A stretch of DNA of 64,000 nucleotides from Brevibacillus sp. SYP-B805 (GTDB lineage Bacteria > Bacillota > Bacilli > Brevibacillales > Brevibacillaceae). Shown here piece by piece: positions 42,358-50,955 of the stretch. Within the stretch, counting starts at the first letter, position 1, and every line of letters begins with the position of its first letter. The position numbers and the translations under genes are program-made. The notes under the pieces were generated by a model that had not been told where the DNA came from, did not search any database, and saw only the letters and a program-made list of their open reading frames with translations. The stretch lies in NCBI RefSeq assembly GCF_011059135.1, contig NZ_JAALGD010000004.1:186001-250000 (forward strand), written 5' to 3'.

Positions 42358-44240
42358 TGAACCACCACCAGCGATTCCTCGTCCTCCTGCGGCATAACCC
42401 AAATCTCCTCTGCAGCCATCAGCCAGGTTCCGTCCTGTGCCGCCAGCAATGACCGCAGCATTGTCTCTGCGATGGCTTGGGCGGCAGCTGGAGGGACGGC
42501 GTTCCCGATGCGTTCCCGCCACTTGGCGTCGTTGTTGCCGACCAACTCAAACGGCGTTCCATCGGCAAGATGGGTAGGGAATCCCTGCAGCATGGACAGC
42601 TCGTATGTCGTCAGTGGCCGGTGCCATGTTCCGTCTTCGGCGATGATCACCCAGGTGCCGCGCTCTCCATCGTCGGGAATCCGCGGATCAGCGACGGCCG
42701 CCGCGCCGGCGTGGATGTCTCCGCTGCCGATTACAGTCTTGGCGGGCTCGTCCCACCGTTGTACGCCGAGCGTTCCAGATCGCGGCGCGCAGCCGAGGCG
42801 CGGGTCGGCTATGCTTTGCGCACCGGACTGAATGTCAGGTGTGCCTGTTACCGTGCTGGCCGGGCCCTCCCAGTCAAGCACCTGCCGTTTGTTCGTATAT
42901 CCCTTAGCAACTCCCAGCCTAGGGTCTGCGATGCAAGGAGCACCGTTGTTCGGCCGGGCGGCACCTGTAATCGTATTGGCCGCATCCTCGTACTTCATCA
43001 CCCGGTAGATCGCGCCGTGTGTGCCTTCCCTGAAGCCAGTACGAGGGTCGCTGATTGCCGGTGCACCGCTTCCGAATCGGGTACCGGTTACGCATTGGGC
43101 CGGCTCGTCAAAACGCCCCACCCGGTACACTCCCGGATGCCTCCCCTCTCGTTCGGGCAGCCGCGGGTCGGCGATCGACACAGGGGCGTTCATGATTCTG
43201 CCGGCGGATCGGATTGTCTGCGCTGGTCTGTCCCACTCCTGCACCCCGTATCCGCTCGGATACATCGATTCCAACGTCAGGCGCGGATCCGCAACTGCCT
43301 GTGTCCCGTTGCTCCGCCCGAATCCTGCTGCACCGGTCACGGCACCGCTCGGCTGATCCCACTCACCTACCGCCATTGCTCCTTTGCGAGGTTCGTACTC
43401 GATCCGGTACTTTTCCCACTCGATCTTCTCCAGGTCCCGCCAGTCACCGCCGGCCGGGATAAGCGCCAGGCGCACCCAGGTTTTCCACTGCAGCCGTGGA
43501 AGTCTGTGCATCTTTCCTCCCGCCGGGTCATCTGGCAGAGGTAGGGGCCCCAGCACTTCACCGATAGCCCGCACGCGGCGCGCCGGGGGCTTGTAGACGA
43601 AGTTGGGCAGTTTTTCCGGATTCCGCGCGATCAGCAGATAGCGTCGCCGGTGTTGGGCCAGCCCGCCGATTTCGCCGCAGTCGTGACTACTGTCGTGAAA
43701 AACATATCCGTATTTGCCTAAGAGTCGTTTGATTTCTTTTAGGAGGTGGCCGCCGCGCGTGGTGATCCTTGGCACGTTCTCCAGCAGGAACAGTGCCGGC
43801 AGATCGTCTTGAAATGCTTCAAGGCAGAGTCGCATCCCCCTGACTGTCAACTGGTTGAGGGCTTGATACTTCTTCGTTTTCGCTGACTTCTCCGGAAGCA
43901 GACCTGAGAATCCTTTGCATGGCGGGCTGGTGAATACGATGTCCGGGGCCTGACGCCCTGCTGCGAACCATACGTCGTCAGCGGTCGCCTCCCGCCATTC
44001 TGCCGGCGGCTCCTGCCCGTGAAAGTCGATGTACTGCTGCCGACTGAACAGATCCATCTGCACCGCCGGCGCGCCGGTGATCCGCTCGAAATCGGCGCAC
44101 GCCTCCGGGTCGCAGTCAATTCCGGCCAGCGTTTCTATCTGGCCGACAACACCGCGCCACTCCTCCCGGGCCTGCTGGAACCCGAGAGCGCCGCCTCCGA
44201 TGCCACAAAACAAGTGCAGCGCTAAGAATGTAGTCTGCAT
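42354..44240 (-). CDS. C5-cytosine DNA methyltransferase with tandem-repeat recognition region
   Basis: 628 residues, far above the usual ~330-450. Motif I ALHLFCGIGGGALGFQQA, motif IV FTSPPCKGFSG, motif VI LLENVPRI, motif VIII QHRRRYLLIA, motif IX/X ELSMLQGFP and IGNAVPPAAAQA. Between VIII and IX lie about six degenerate ~40-residue repeats with the pattern WD-PA-T-TG followed by IADPRL (about residues 280-520). No cognate restriction enzyme is nearby. RBS GAGGAGG. Likely multi-site protective methylation. Confidence 0.9.
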   Translation of the reverse strand: MQTTFLALHLFCGIGGGALGFQQAREEWRGVVGQIETLAGIDCDPEACADFERITGAPAVQMDLFSRQQYIDFHGQEPPAEWREATADDVWFAAGRQAPDIVFTSPPCKGFSGLLPEKSAKTKKYQALNQLTVRGMRLCLEAFQDDLPALFLLENVPRITTRGGHLLKEIKRLLGKYGYVFHDSSHDCGEIGGLAQHRRRYLLIARNPEKLPNFVYKPPARRVRAIGEVLGPLPLPDDPAGGKMHRLPRLQWKTWVRLALIPAGGDWRDLEKIEWEKYRIEYEPRKGAMAVGEWDQPSGAVTGAAGFGRSNGTQAVADPRLTLESMYPSGYGVQEWDRPAQTIRSAGRIMNAPVSIADPRLPEREGRHPGVYRVGRFDEPAQCVTGTRFGSGAPAISDPRTGFREGTHGAIYRVMKYEDAANTITGAARPNNGAPCIADPRLGVAKGYTNKRQVLDWEGPASTVTGTPDIQSGAQSIADPRLGCAPRSGTLGVQRWDEPAKTVIGSGDIHAGAAAVADPRIPDDGERGTWVIIAEDGTWHRPLTTYELSMLQGFPTHLADGTPFELVGNNDAKWRERIGNAVPPAAAQAIAETMLRSLLAAQDGTWLMAAEEIWVMPQEDEESLVVVQ

Positions 44241-44309
44241 CGTAAACCTCCTCGTCTTTCTTTGTCACAACCGTCTGTGATATGCTCCCGGAAGAGGAGC
44301 GTGATTTTG

Positions 44310-44522
44310 ATGGAAAAGTCGTTTTATTTCATCGTGCCTTGGGCTGATGCTAAGAAATACACTGATGCGCTAAAAGCTCTCGATATACCGCATGTGATCG
44401 AAACTCCCGATGAGATTCCTTCGCTTGCCCCCGGTCAACTCGCCATCGTTTTTCCCAGCCTGCCTATCCGTGTCTATGCCAAGGTGCGGACTCTCTTTGG
44501 CCGGGACGGGGAGCCGTATTGA
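44310..44522 (+). CDS. Small protein on the opposite strand to the early operon
   Basis: 70 residues (EKSFYFIVPWADAKKYTDAL). ATG at 44310 follows GAAGAGGAGC. It is the only plus-strand gene amid leftward early genes, so it needs its own promoter, which is not clear. Function unknown. Confidence 0.5.
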   Translation: MEKSFYFIVPWADAKKYTDALKALDIPHVIETPDEIPSLAPGQLAIVFPSLPIRVYAKVRTLFGRDGEPY

Positions 44523-44600
44523 TGCTACCTTACGATCCCGTCACCCAGCAGATTGCCGCGGTTATTTCTGCTGCGTAAACGTACATCCTGGCAGACCGTA

Positions 44601-44681
44601 TCATTTGCCGCTTTCTCGCATCTCTTCGCGGATGACCTTCTTTTGCCATTCCAGCCATTCTTGTTTACTCGTATCGCTCAT
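44601..44681 (-). CDS. Very short protein upstream of the methylase region
   Basis: 26 residues (SDTSKQEWLEWQKKVIREEM), helical. ATG at 44681 has GGGAGAG 10 bp upstream. Only the RBS and packing support it. Confidence 0.35.
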   Translation of the reverse strand: MSDTSKQEWLEWQKKVIREEMRESGK

Positions 44682-44699
44682 CTTCCGCACTCTCCCTGT

Positions 44700-45137
44700 T
44701 CAACATTCGACTATCTCTACTTCAACTCGCGGCCGCTCGCTATACCATTTGCTGACGGACACCTCAACGACCTGGGAGTCGTCCTTCCATACCACGTTTT
44801 TCAGCGCATCCTTGATGCCTTTGAGGTAGTTGTCCGCATCAGGCTTGGATGTTGGCCGCAGTTCCCCGGCCTCCGCCTGCGCTGCCCTCTTCTTGCTGAA
44901 CGATTTGGGGATTGGACGGTATACATTTACCTTGAGCTGCAACGGCCCTTCAATCAGCTTGGACGGTGCGTGTTCACTTGCGACCAATCTGACATAATCT
45001 TTGTAATCGCGTGACTTCTGTGGGTCGTACAAACGGACGAATCCCCCCGCCGTTGATGCCCGCGGTCTTCCCTGGGCGACAGGTTCGCCGTACACGGTGA
45101 AGGCGATCACCTGCTTTTCTCCGGTGGTTACCATCAT
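44700..45137 (-). CDS. rusA: RusA-family Holliday junction resolvase
   Basis: 145 residues. FTVYGEPVAQGRPRASTAGG and KPDADNYLKGIKDALKNVVW, DDSQVVEV contain the RusA catalytic aspartates. It cuts recombination intermediates during replication and packaging. Confidence 0.9.
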   Translation of the reverse strand: MMVTTGEKQVIAFTVYGEPVAQGRPRASTAGGFVRLYDPQKSRDYKDYVRLVASEHAPSKLIEGPLQLKVNVYRPIPKSFSKKRAAQAEAGELRPTSKPDADNYLKGIKDALKNVVWKDDSQVVEVSVSKWYSERPRVEVEIVEC

Positions 45138-45287
45138 CTACGCCCCCTTTCGCCGATGCTCCATTTCCACCCGATGCAGGTGGTCAAGCAATTCGTCCAG
45201 CGGGACCTCGTGTAGGGCCCTGCCGGCAATCTCGTTGATACCGTATTTCTGCAGTTCCTTGATCACTGTGCAACGAATCAACAACAC
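45138..45287 (-). CDS. Small helical protein
   Basis: 49 residues (KELQKYGINEIAGRALHEVP). The layout faintly recalls small basic FbpA-like proteins. GTG at 45287 has AGGAGTAGGAAGC upstream. Function unknown. Confidence 0.5.
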   Translation of the reverse strand: MLLIRCTVIKELQKYGINEIAGRALHEVPLDELLDHLHRVEMEHRRKGA

Positions 45288-45292
45288 GCTTC

Positions 45293-45478
45293 CTACTCCT
45301 TTCTCGCCATGTACACGTAATTTCCGTCCCTTCTCAACACGAGGTAATCAGGATACCGTAGCGCATATCCGTGCCACCAGTTTTTGAGCGATTGCCGCCG
45401 GACCTCGTCGTTCTCGATGGCAAGCAGGTGCTCGGGGATCGGGATCTTGACGAGGATGTCGCCGCCAATCCTACTCAT
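45293..45478 (-). CDS. Hypothetical small protein downstream of DnaB
   Basis: 61 residues (HLLAIENDEVRRQSLKNWWH). It overlaps the helicase stop by 8 bp. No domain recognised. Confidence 0.6.
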   Translation of the reverse strand: MSRIGGDILVKIPIPEHLLAIENDEVRRQSLKNWWHGYALRYPDYLVLRRDGNYVYMARKE

Positions 45479-46814
45479 GGTAGTAAACCTCGCTTATTCG
45501 CTGGATCTGCTTTTCAAACCGGATTAGGATGTCCCTGTCTTTTCCGCTGCGGCGCACTTTTCGCTTTCGAAGCCAGTGCGTCGCCTGTGGATACTCCTGT
45601 TTCTCTTCGTCGTCCACACGCTCGATGTACAGCGCCACGTCCGTGTCGTTCAGCATTTTTCTGGCGCCTTCCAATTTGCCTTCCTCGGTGAGCTGCGCCA
45701 GCAGGATGACCGCGCAATCAAGTTGCTGGGCCAGTTTCTTTGACTCCTTAGCGATTCGCGAGAGGATCTGCCACTCCTGAAGGCCGGCCCGTTTCATATC
45801 CGCATCCATCTCCATCCGGCCAACGTAGTCGATGATCAGCAGATCCAGTTTCCCGTACTTGTGCTTGAACTTCCTCGCCAGCCCACGTGACATGCCTGGT
45901 GTCAGTTCTGGCAGTTCTGATAGAAACAGCTTCTGATTCGCTTTCGCAATGGAGTTTGCCGCCCATTCGATATCTGCTCGCTTCTTGGCGATCTCGTCCG
46001 GCGTCCCGGACAGTTTGGCCGTGTACACCTCGCTGAAAGGTACACCAGACAGGTTACTGATCATCCGGAACACCATTTCTTCCACCTTCATCTCGGTGTT
46101 CTGGTAATACGTCCGGTAGTTTCCGTGTACGGAAACCCACAGTGCCAGATTGAGGGCCAATGCCGTTTTCCCCTCACCGGTCTGCGCGGCAATGAGCATG
46201 AGGTCCCCACCCTGCAGGCCGCCGGCCGTCGCTACATCAATGCCCGGGAAACCCATGACCGACCCATCTTCCCGTCGCTTGGAAAACGTCATGCCGATGT
46301 AATCTTGGGCCTCGCGGGTGTAGAACGTCTCCAATGCCCTGGTCGCTGCCTCTTTCGCGTTGATGACCTCTTTGTTCTCCTCAGCTGAGACGATGGACAA
46401 TATCTCGTTTTCGACCATGTCTGACAGTTCGGACGCCTGTGTGGCCATGTCAAACGCTCTTTCCTGCAGCTGTTGACCGACTCGGTAGTATGTACGTCGT
46501 AGGTGATAGTCGTAAAAACGGTCAAGCAGGAAGTCAGCTCGTTCTGCAGAGAGAAACACCCCGGACGCTTCCACAACGGCGTTGAAGGCTTCCATGTCGC
46601 CACTATCCAACAAGCGATTGGCCAGCGTCTTGGAGTCGGTTGGCAACCCCTGTTCAAACTGTTCGATCAAGCAGCTGAATGCTCGTTTGATCGACTCTGT
46701 GACGAACCAGACAGGTTTCGCCCGAGTGATGATATCCACCAGCTTGTCCTTGCTGTGCATGGCGATGGCGAGCACTTCCGCCTCCAACTCAAACTCGTTT
46801 GGCAACGAGATCAC
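45471..46814 (-). CDS. dnaB: Replicative DNA helicase (DnaB family)
   Basis: 447 residues. An N-terminal DnaB domain precedes the RecA-like ATPase with Walker A MLIAAQTGEGKTALALNLAL and Walker B LDLLIIDYVGRME. Lies directly downstream of the DnaD-like initiator that would load it at the phage origin. GTG start at 46814 with GGAGGTGTGACGT. Confidence 0.93.
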   Translation of the reverse strand: MISLPNEFELEAEVLAIAMHSKDKLVDIITRAKPVWFVTESIKRAFSCLIEQFEQGLPTDSKTLANRLLDSGDMEAFNAVVEASGVFLSAERADFLLDRFYDYHLRRTYYRVGQQLQERAFDMATQASELSDMVENEILSIVSAEENKEVINAKEAATRALETFYTREAQDYIGMTFSKRREDGSVMGFPGIDVATAGGLQGGDLMLIAAQTGEGKTALALNLALWVSVHGNYRTYYQNTEMKVEEMVFRMISNLSGVPFSEVYTAKLSGTPDEIAKKRADIEWAANSIAKANQKLFLSELPELTPGMSRGLARKFKHKYGKLDLLIIDYVGRMEMDADMKRAGLQEWQILSRIAKESKKLAQQLDCAVILLAQLTEEGKLEGARKMLNDTDVALYIERVDDEEKQEYPQATHWLRKRKVRRSGKDRDILIRFEKQIQRISEVYYHE

Positions 46815-46817
46815 ACG

Positions 46818-47612
46818 TCACACCTCCAGTCTCCCGTAGTGGCTCTTTGGAGGATCGTCCTGCCAAGTGGGTTCGCCGTTCGCGGCAGCCTGTCGCCGAC
46901 CGCTATGGATAGGTGTCACCTTGGCTGCTTTTGTTTTCTCAAACTCGGCCTTTGCCTGTCGGAACTGCTCAAGGGTTCTGACGTTTTGCTGCAAGCAGCG
47001 TCTTAGTACCGTGACGATGTATGCCCAGGACCGTTTTTCATGCACAGCTGCTTCCTTGATAGCCTCAATCATGATCAGATTAGGTTCATCGAAGTAGCCA
47101 CCATCCAGCCAATCGAGAAAGTCATCTCTGATCACGTCGGTGAAAGGACCGATTTCCTGCTGGTACAACAGTACAGGATCAACTTCACTCGCGTGCACGG
47201 GATGAGGAAGAAGAATATTATTTAGTTTTTGTTTATATAATGTGCCCCTCCCGGTGCCCCTCCTGTGCTCCTCTCGTTGCCCCTGCTGTTGCCCCTCCTG
47301 TTGTCCCTCTCGTTGCCCTTTTTGAACAATCGGGAAATAATTTATGCTATATTTCCCAGCTTGATTTACTCTAGTTGCCTTCTTGTAGGTGATGAGGCCA
47401 AGGTCAATGAGTTGCTGGCGGGCCCTTTCGAACTCTTTCCTACTCAGCCCGGCATATGATTGCAGCACCGCATTAGGAACAGTAAATTCCTGCGGCCACC
47501 CAGCCTTATTGCAAATGGCCATCAGTTCGTACCATAATGCAATTGCGCTGGCAGGCAGCGGGTTCACTTCCTTCCATCTGTGGAACGCTACAATCTGCTC
47601 TAAGTAGTTCAT
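46818..47612 (-). CDS. DnaD-like replication initiator / helicase loader
   Basis: 264 residues. The N-terminal wHTH (LPASAIALWYELMAICNKAG, FERARQQLIDLGLITYKKAT) is joined by a Gln/Gly-rich linker, encoded by iterons, to a DnaD-type C-terminal domain (VDPVLLYQQEIGPFTDVIRD, EKRSWAYIVTVLRRCLQQN). It probably binds the origin inside its own gene and recruits DnaB. Confidence 0.85.
   Translation of the reverse strand: MNYLEQIVAFHRWKEVNPLPASAIALWYELMAICNKAGWPQEFTVPNAVLQSYAGLSRKEFERARQQLIDLGLITYKKATRVNQAGKYSINYFPIVQKGQREGQQEGQQQGQREEHRRGTGRGTLYKQKLNNILLPHPVHASEVDPVLLYQQEIGPFTDVIRDDFLDWLDGGYFDEPNLIMIEAIKEAAVHEKRSWAYIVTVLRRCLQQNVRTLEQFRQAKAEFEKTKAAKVTPIHSGRRQAAANGEPTWQDDPPKSHYGRLEV
47211..47323. other. 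Candidate phage replication origin (iterons plus AT-rich unwinding region)
   Basis: Seven related 11-12-bp repeats of the type GTTGCCCCTCCT occupy 47242-47323, beside a 30-bp AT-rich stretch (47211-47240). They lie in the variable linker of the DnaD-like initiator gene. Origins inside initiator genes are standard in lambda- and SPP1-type phages. Confidence 0.6.
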
Positions 47613-47637
47613 TCCTCGGCCCCTCCCTTCGTTTTTT

Positions 47638-47805
47638 CTATGAGACCAACCGTTTCCCCATCACTTCCAGGAAGGTGACCGGCACCTCCCAGGCCCTCTT
47701 GCGCTTGTCTAAGCACCGCAAACGCGCCCACGTCTCGCTTCCGCGCCGGAAGGTCGCAACAACCTCCCAGCGCATGAAGCGGAGCATGTAGATTTGTCCA
47801 ACCAT
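47638..47805 (-). CDS. Small basic protein
   Basis: 55 residues, basic and Trp-rich (RFMRWEVVATFRRGSETWAR). ATG at 47805 follows GGCGGTG at 6 nt. Lies between the annealing-type gene and the initiator. Unknown. Confidence 0.5.
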   Translation of the reverse strand: MVGQIYMLRFMRWEVVATFRRGSETWARLRCLDKRKRAWEVPVTFLEVMGKRLVS

Positions 47806-47817
47806 GGGCATCACCGC

Positions 47818-48693
47818 CTACTCGATATCGTTGAAGATATCGTCGTCGGTCATCTGTGCCGTTTCCACGGACGTTTGATTTGCCAAAGCAAGCTGTTTCA
47901 ATTCGTCCGCGCTCATTTCTTGTAGCAACGTGATCATTTCACTGGCTGCCTGCTTGTCCAATTCCGACACGGAATCAACACCGTGGATGCTCTTGATGAT
48001 CGCTTTCAGTTCGTCGTCAGATAGCCCTTTTTTGCTGGCGACCGTGCGAATCGCTTTCTGTTGTGCTTCTGAACTTGCCCCAGTCATCTTGCTGCCGATG
48101 GATCGCTGCTGTTCTTTCTGGCGCTCCTGTCTCAACCGCTCTTCCCCAGCGCGGCGGGCGGCATCCAGCGAACCTCCGAGATCCATATCCTCGATGTCCT
48201 GGGTAAAGAATCCGCTTGTCCCGGTGGCTTGTAGCGTAGCACCGACCAGCGCCCGCTTGATCGCCATTTTCTGCAGCGTGTTGACGATGCTGTACACGTC
48301 CTGGTTCTTGTACCGCTTTTCTTTGCTGTTGGCCGAGCCCTCGCACTCGGCCACCACAATCTCATGCGTTGGATACGTTTTGACGATCGTCACCCGGTAC
48401 ACGTAGTAGAAAAACCCGTTTTCCCAATCCTCCGTCTTGTGTACGCAATGGATGCGGTGGCCGAGGCCGTAGAACTGAAGCAGCCGCTCTGCGCCGGGTT
48501 TCAAGAGAGTCGGCTTTGGCGTCCCGGGAATGGTATCGTAGTCCACCCCGGATCGCATAATCTGCGTACGAATGGCATCAAGCTTCTTCAGATTCGCCGC
48601 GGCCTGCTCCAAGGTGACAGCCACACTTGGAACATACTCGATGGTTACCGGTTGTTGGTTATCAACGACTTGCAATTGTCGAGCTTGCATCAT
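47818..48693 (-). CDS. Putative single-strand annealing recombination protein
   Basis: 291 residues. The core (RSGVDYDTIPGTPKPTLLKP, AERLLQFYGLGHRI, CEGSANSKEKRYKNQDVYSI) is found in phage proteins next to Gam-like and SSB genes and is often linked to annealing-type recombinases. No Walker motif. A helical C-terminus (about 210-291) follows. The assignment leans on context and is tentative. Confidence 0.55.
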   Translation of the reverse strand: MMQARQLQVVDNQQPVTIEYVPSVAVTLEQAAANLKKLDAIRTQIMRSGVDYDTIPGTPKPTLLKPGAERLLQFYGLGHRIHCVHKTEDWENGFFYYVYRVTIVKTYPTHEIVVAECEGSANSKEKRYKNQDVYSIVNTLQKMAIKRALVGATLQATGTSGFFTQDIEDMDLGGSLDAARRAGEERLRQERQKEQQRSIGSKMTGASSEAQQKAIRTVASKKGLSDDELKAIIKSIHGVDSVSELDKQAASEMITLLQEMSADELKQLALANQTSVETAQMTDDDIFNDIE

Positions 48694-49262
48694 TCAGCCA
48701 CCTCGACTCTCAGAGCATCCGGCTGTTCCGTCACCTGAATGCCGTCGATGATCGTACCGGTCTCGGGATCCACCACGCGACCGTCATCCAGCACCTGCAC
48801 GTTCTCTTTCAGCGTCACCTTGTCCAGCTCGTGCTTCACGCGGATGTACTTCTCCAACCCCGCCGTTTTGACAGATTCCAGCGCCTTCTGCTCGTCGTAG
48901 TTCCACTTGGGCTGTTGCTTGCGGAAGGTAACCTTGCCGTATGGCGTCGATGCCTTCCACTTCGGGTCTTTTGCGCGTTGCTCCCGGGCGTATTCCTCGA
49001 TCAGCATCATAAAGAACTGCCGGCTGTCCTCAATTGACCGCTTTTCTTTATCAAGCCACTCTTGGATCCGGGCCTTTTCCTTTGCAGCCAACTCCCGAGC
49101 ATCCAGCAGTTTGGCGTCTAGTGCTGCCAGTTTCCGCAGCGCCCAATTGAGAGAGTCCAAACCGTCGATTTTGAATCGTTGCTTTACTTCCGCTTCAGGA
49201 AGTTGAAACTTCATTTCCTGCAGCTCGTCTATTTCGAGCGCGTACAATGGATTCATTGCCAT
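48690..49262 (-). CDS. Host-nuclease inhibitor Gam-like protein
   Basis: 190 residues. A long coiled coil (DAKLLDARELAAKEKARIQE) is followed by the Gam-type segment YGKVTFRKQQPKWNYDEQKA and YIRVKHELDKVTLKEN. Mu Gam-family proteins bind DNA ends and block RecBCD/AddAB-type nucleases. Overlaps the next gene by ATGATG. Confidence 0.78.
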   Translation of the reverse strand: MAMNPLYALEIDELQEMKFQLPEAEVKQRFKIDGLDSLNWALRKLAALDAKLLDARELAAKEKARIQEWLDKEKRSIEDSRQFFMMLIEEYAREQRAKDPKWKASTPYGKVTFRKQQPKWNYDEQKALESVKTAGLEKYIRVKHELDKVTLKENVQVLDDGRVVDPETGTIIDGIQVTEQPDALRVEVAE

Positions 49263-49363
49263 GTAAATCCCTCCTACTTGATCTTTGAGGGCCGATAAGC
49301 TACGATAAAGGTGATTCCCAATCGATGCTTATCGACCGTGACTCAGCGTGGCCGCGCTGGGTC

Positions 49364-49591
49364 TTATTCTTTTGGCGTGAAGTATCCGCAGATCGGACCG
49401 CAGAACGGATAAATTTTGTCATCCCCTTCGTCCCCGACTTCTTGCACCTTTCTGCAGTTGGTCTCGTAGTTGATAAAGTGAACACAGTGGCAGCAATTCG
49501 CTAGGTCGTGTCGCGGTTCACCATCAACGAACGGGAAGAAATCTGCTTTGCAGTTGTCCCATTTATGAGGTCTGATCTCCAAGCCTTCCAT
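49364..49591 (-). CDS. Cys-rich small protein
   Basis: 75 residues with eight Cys (NCKADFF, NCCHCVHF, NCRKV, FCGPICGYF), probably zinc-binding. ATG at 49591 follows GAGGGGGTG. Role unknown. Confidence 0.6.
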   Translation of the reverse strand: MEGLEIRPHKWDNCKADFFPFVDGEPRHDLANCCHCVHFINYETNCRKVQEVGDEGDDKIYPFCGPICGYFTPKE

Positions 49592-49694
49592 GTCTTCACC
49601 CCCTCTCTGTTTGATCACGAGGCCGCCGCGCCCCATCCTCTGCGCGGCCGCTGCAGCTCCAAGGCTGCGCCGCTTGTGCCTCGTTATGTTGTTG

Positions 49695-49814
49695 CAGGGC
49701 GGGCAGGGAATCGAACCCTGCATGGCCATACCCGAACGGACTCTATCGAGTGCCTGCTACACCTTAAATGGCCGCTCCACCACAGCGCGTCTCACCTTTC
49801 CGCCACCGCCCTGG
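49695..49814 (-). tRNA. tRNA-like gene, long class-II type or degenerate
   Basis: On the minus strand CAGGGCGG (49807-49814) and CCGCCCTG (49695-49702) form a perfect 8-bp terminal stem. Inside are a Leu-like D-arm (TGGCGGAA...GACGC) and a perfect T-arm with loop TTCGATT and a 6-bp stem. The ~65 nt between them hold a GGCCAT/ATGGCC stem but no anticodon arm that I can fold, so the anticodon is unassigned. It is either a tRNA with an insertion or a decayed class-II tRNA. Confidence 0.45.
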
Positions 49815-49876
49815 GAGGTTCGTCCCTCCGAGGGACCCACAATCGCCTGTGAGCCCCGCGCGGGGACGAAGCCCGC

Positions 49877-50230
49877 TTATGCTTTTTCCATTCGCTTAAT
49901 AACTTCCAGAAGATGCAACCTTGCCCGTCGCTGCTGAGGATCTCCAGTGTCGAGCATGTCTACCACATACCTGATTGCTTCCGTTTCCTTTCGCATCCGC
50001 TCGATCTCCGCCTCAGCCTCCACCGCCCGCTGAATCCAGTGGGGTAGGGCTTCGCGGGACTCAGTTATAAATCGGGTGTCATTCCTCATCTGAAAATCAC
50101 CGCGCATCCGAAACGCCTTAAACAGTGGAACGCCGTTCTCTTTGGTTACTTGATCATGATCATTGCGCCACGGTCCCGGCGTAGCGGCCTCACACATAGC
50201 CAAGTCCGCCGCAGCGTCACGCTTCGTCAT
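49877..50230 (-). CDS. Ead/Ea22-like phage protein
   Basis: 117 residues. CEAATPGPWRNDHDQVTKEN, DTRFITESREALPHWIQRAV and a coiled coil are the pattern of Ead/Ea22-like proteins of many phages. Function unknown. ATGA overlap with the upstream gene. Confidence 0.7.
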   Translation of the reverse strand: MTKRDAAADLAMCEAATPGPWRNDHDQVTKENGVPLFKAFRMRGDFQMRNDTRFITESREALPHWIQRAVEAEAEIERMRKETEAIRYVVDMLDTGDPQQRRARLHLLEVIKRMEKA

Positions 50231-50412
50231 GCCTCCACCCTCCTAGCGGACAAGATACTGGCGCCGTGCCATGGATCAGAAAACTTCCGTCCTGTCATCT
50301 GGCAAAACGTTCGTTTGGCTTCCGTACTGTTTCGAGCTTCGATCCTCATGCGCTCGGACTCCCATTTCACGCCTACCTCGTAGATCGCCAGGTCGCGTTT
50401 TTGCTCGGTCAT
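50227..50412 (-). CDS. Hypothetical early protein
   Basis: 61 residues (IYEVGVKWESERMRIEARNS), a small beta/alpha fold. It is tightly coupled to both neighbours by 4-bp overlaps. Confidence 0.55.
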   Translation of the reverse strand: MTEQKRDLAIYEVGVKWESERMRIEARNSTEAKRTFCQMTGRKFSDPWHGASILSARRVEA

Positions 50413-50633
50413 CCCAACAACCTCCTTGCCTGCTCCCGCAGCGCTTCCCGGTTTTCTTCCTCGCTCCGATCCGGCCAGGTGTCGATGATATACCGGATCT
50501 CTTCAAGCACGTCCTCTGCGGTGATCATCAGGCCGTTGTCGACCTCTTCCATGATCTGCGTCGCCGCGTGCTGCTGTCGGATCGGCTCCGTCTTGGCGAC
50601 ATAGGACGGGAAATCAAGCAGTGGCCCGTTCAA
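50409..50633 (-). CDS. Hypothetical early protein
   Basis: 74 residues, helical and acidic (ITAEDVLEEIRYIIDTWPDR). Overlaps both neighbours. Unknown. Confidence 0.55.
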   Translation of the reverse strand: MNGPLLDFPSYVAKTEPIRQQHAATQIMEEVDNGLMITAEDVLEEIRYIIDTWPDRSEEENREALREQARRLLG

Positions 50634-50892
50634 GATAGGTCGCCTCCTCTTCTTGCTGTTCCACAGGGGCTGCGACCGGCTGCAGACTGTTCAGGAAGTC
50701 GCGGAGCCGTACGATCTCTTCCCAGCTCCTCAGCACAACTTCCTGGGCGGGCGGCCATCCCTGACCCGGTACGAAGTCGGGATAGTCGGTGATCTTGAGC
50801 CGGCCGTCCGTGGTGTAGACGGCCATCCGGGCGAAGTCGCCGCCGATGTATTCGATGGCGGCAATGCCTCGCTCTCTCAGCGTCTTGTCCAT
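50614..50892 (-). CDS. Hypothetical early protein
   Basis: 92 residues (FARMAVYTTDGRLKITDYPD; VVLRSWEEIVRLRDFLNSLQ). RBS GAGGAGGGCAAGAGT. Unknown. Confidence 0.6.
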   Translation of the reverse strand: MDKTLRERGIAAIEYIGGDFARMAVYTTDGRLKITDYPDFVPGQGWPPAQEVVLRSWEEIVRLRDFLNSLQPVAAPVEQQEEEATYLERATA

Positions 50893-50955
50893 ACTCTTGC
50901 CCTCCTCATGTAGCTGTGGTAAGCTACCAGTATCCGAATATTCGTTGTGGTTTGA

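Noticed and set aside
41524-44240. Adjacent methyltransferases read as a restriction-modification, BREX or DISARM system together with the SF2 helicase
   Set aside because: No restriction endonuclease or signature partner genes; the methylases sit in the early phage operon 30 kb from the helicase.
47242-47323. Short regular repeats considered as a CRISPR array
   Set aside because: Repeats are 11-12 bp and contiguous, without spacers, and lie in a coding linker; origin iterons fit better. No cas genes are present.
49695-49814. tRNA-Sec (selC), prompted by the 8-bp acceptor and nearby formate dehydrogenase genes
   Set aside because: No TCA anticodon can be placed, and the oxidoreductase shows no in-frame Sec codon.
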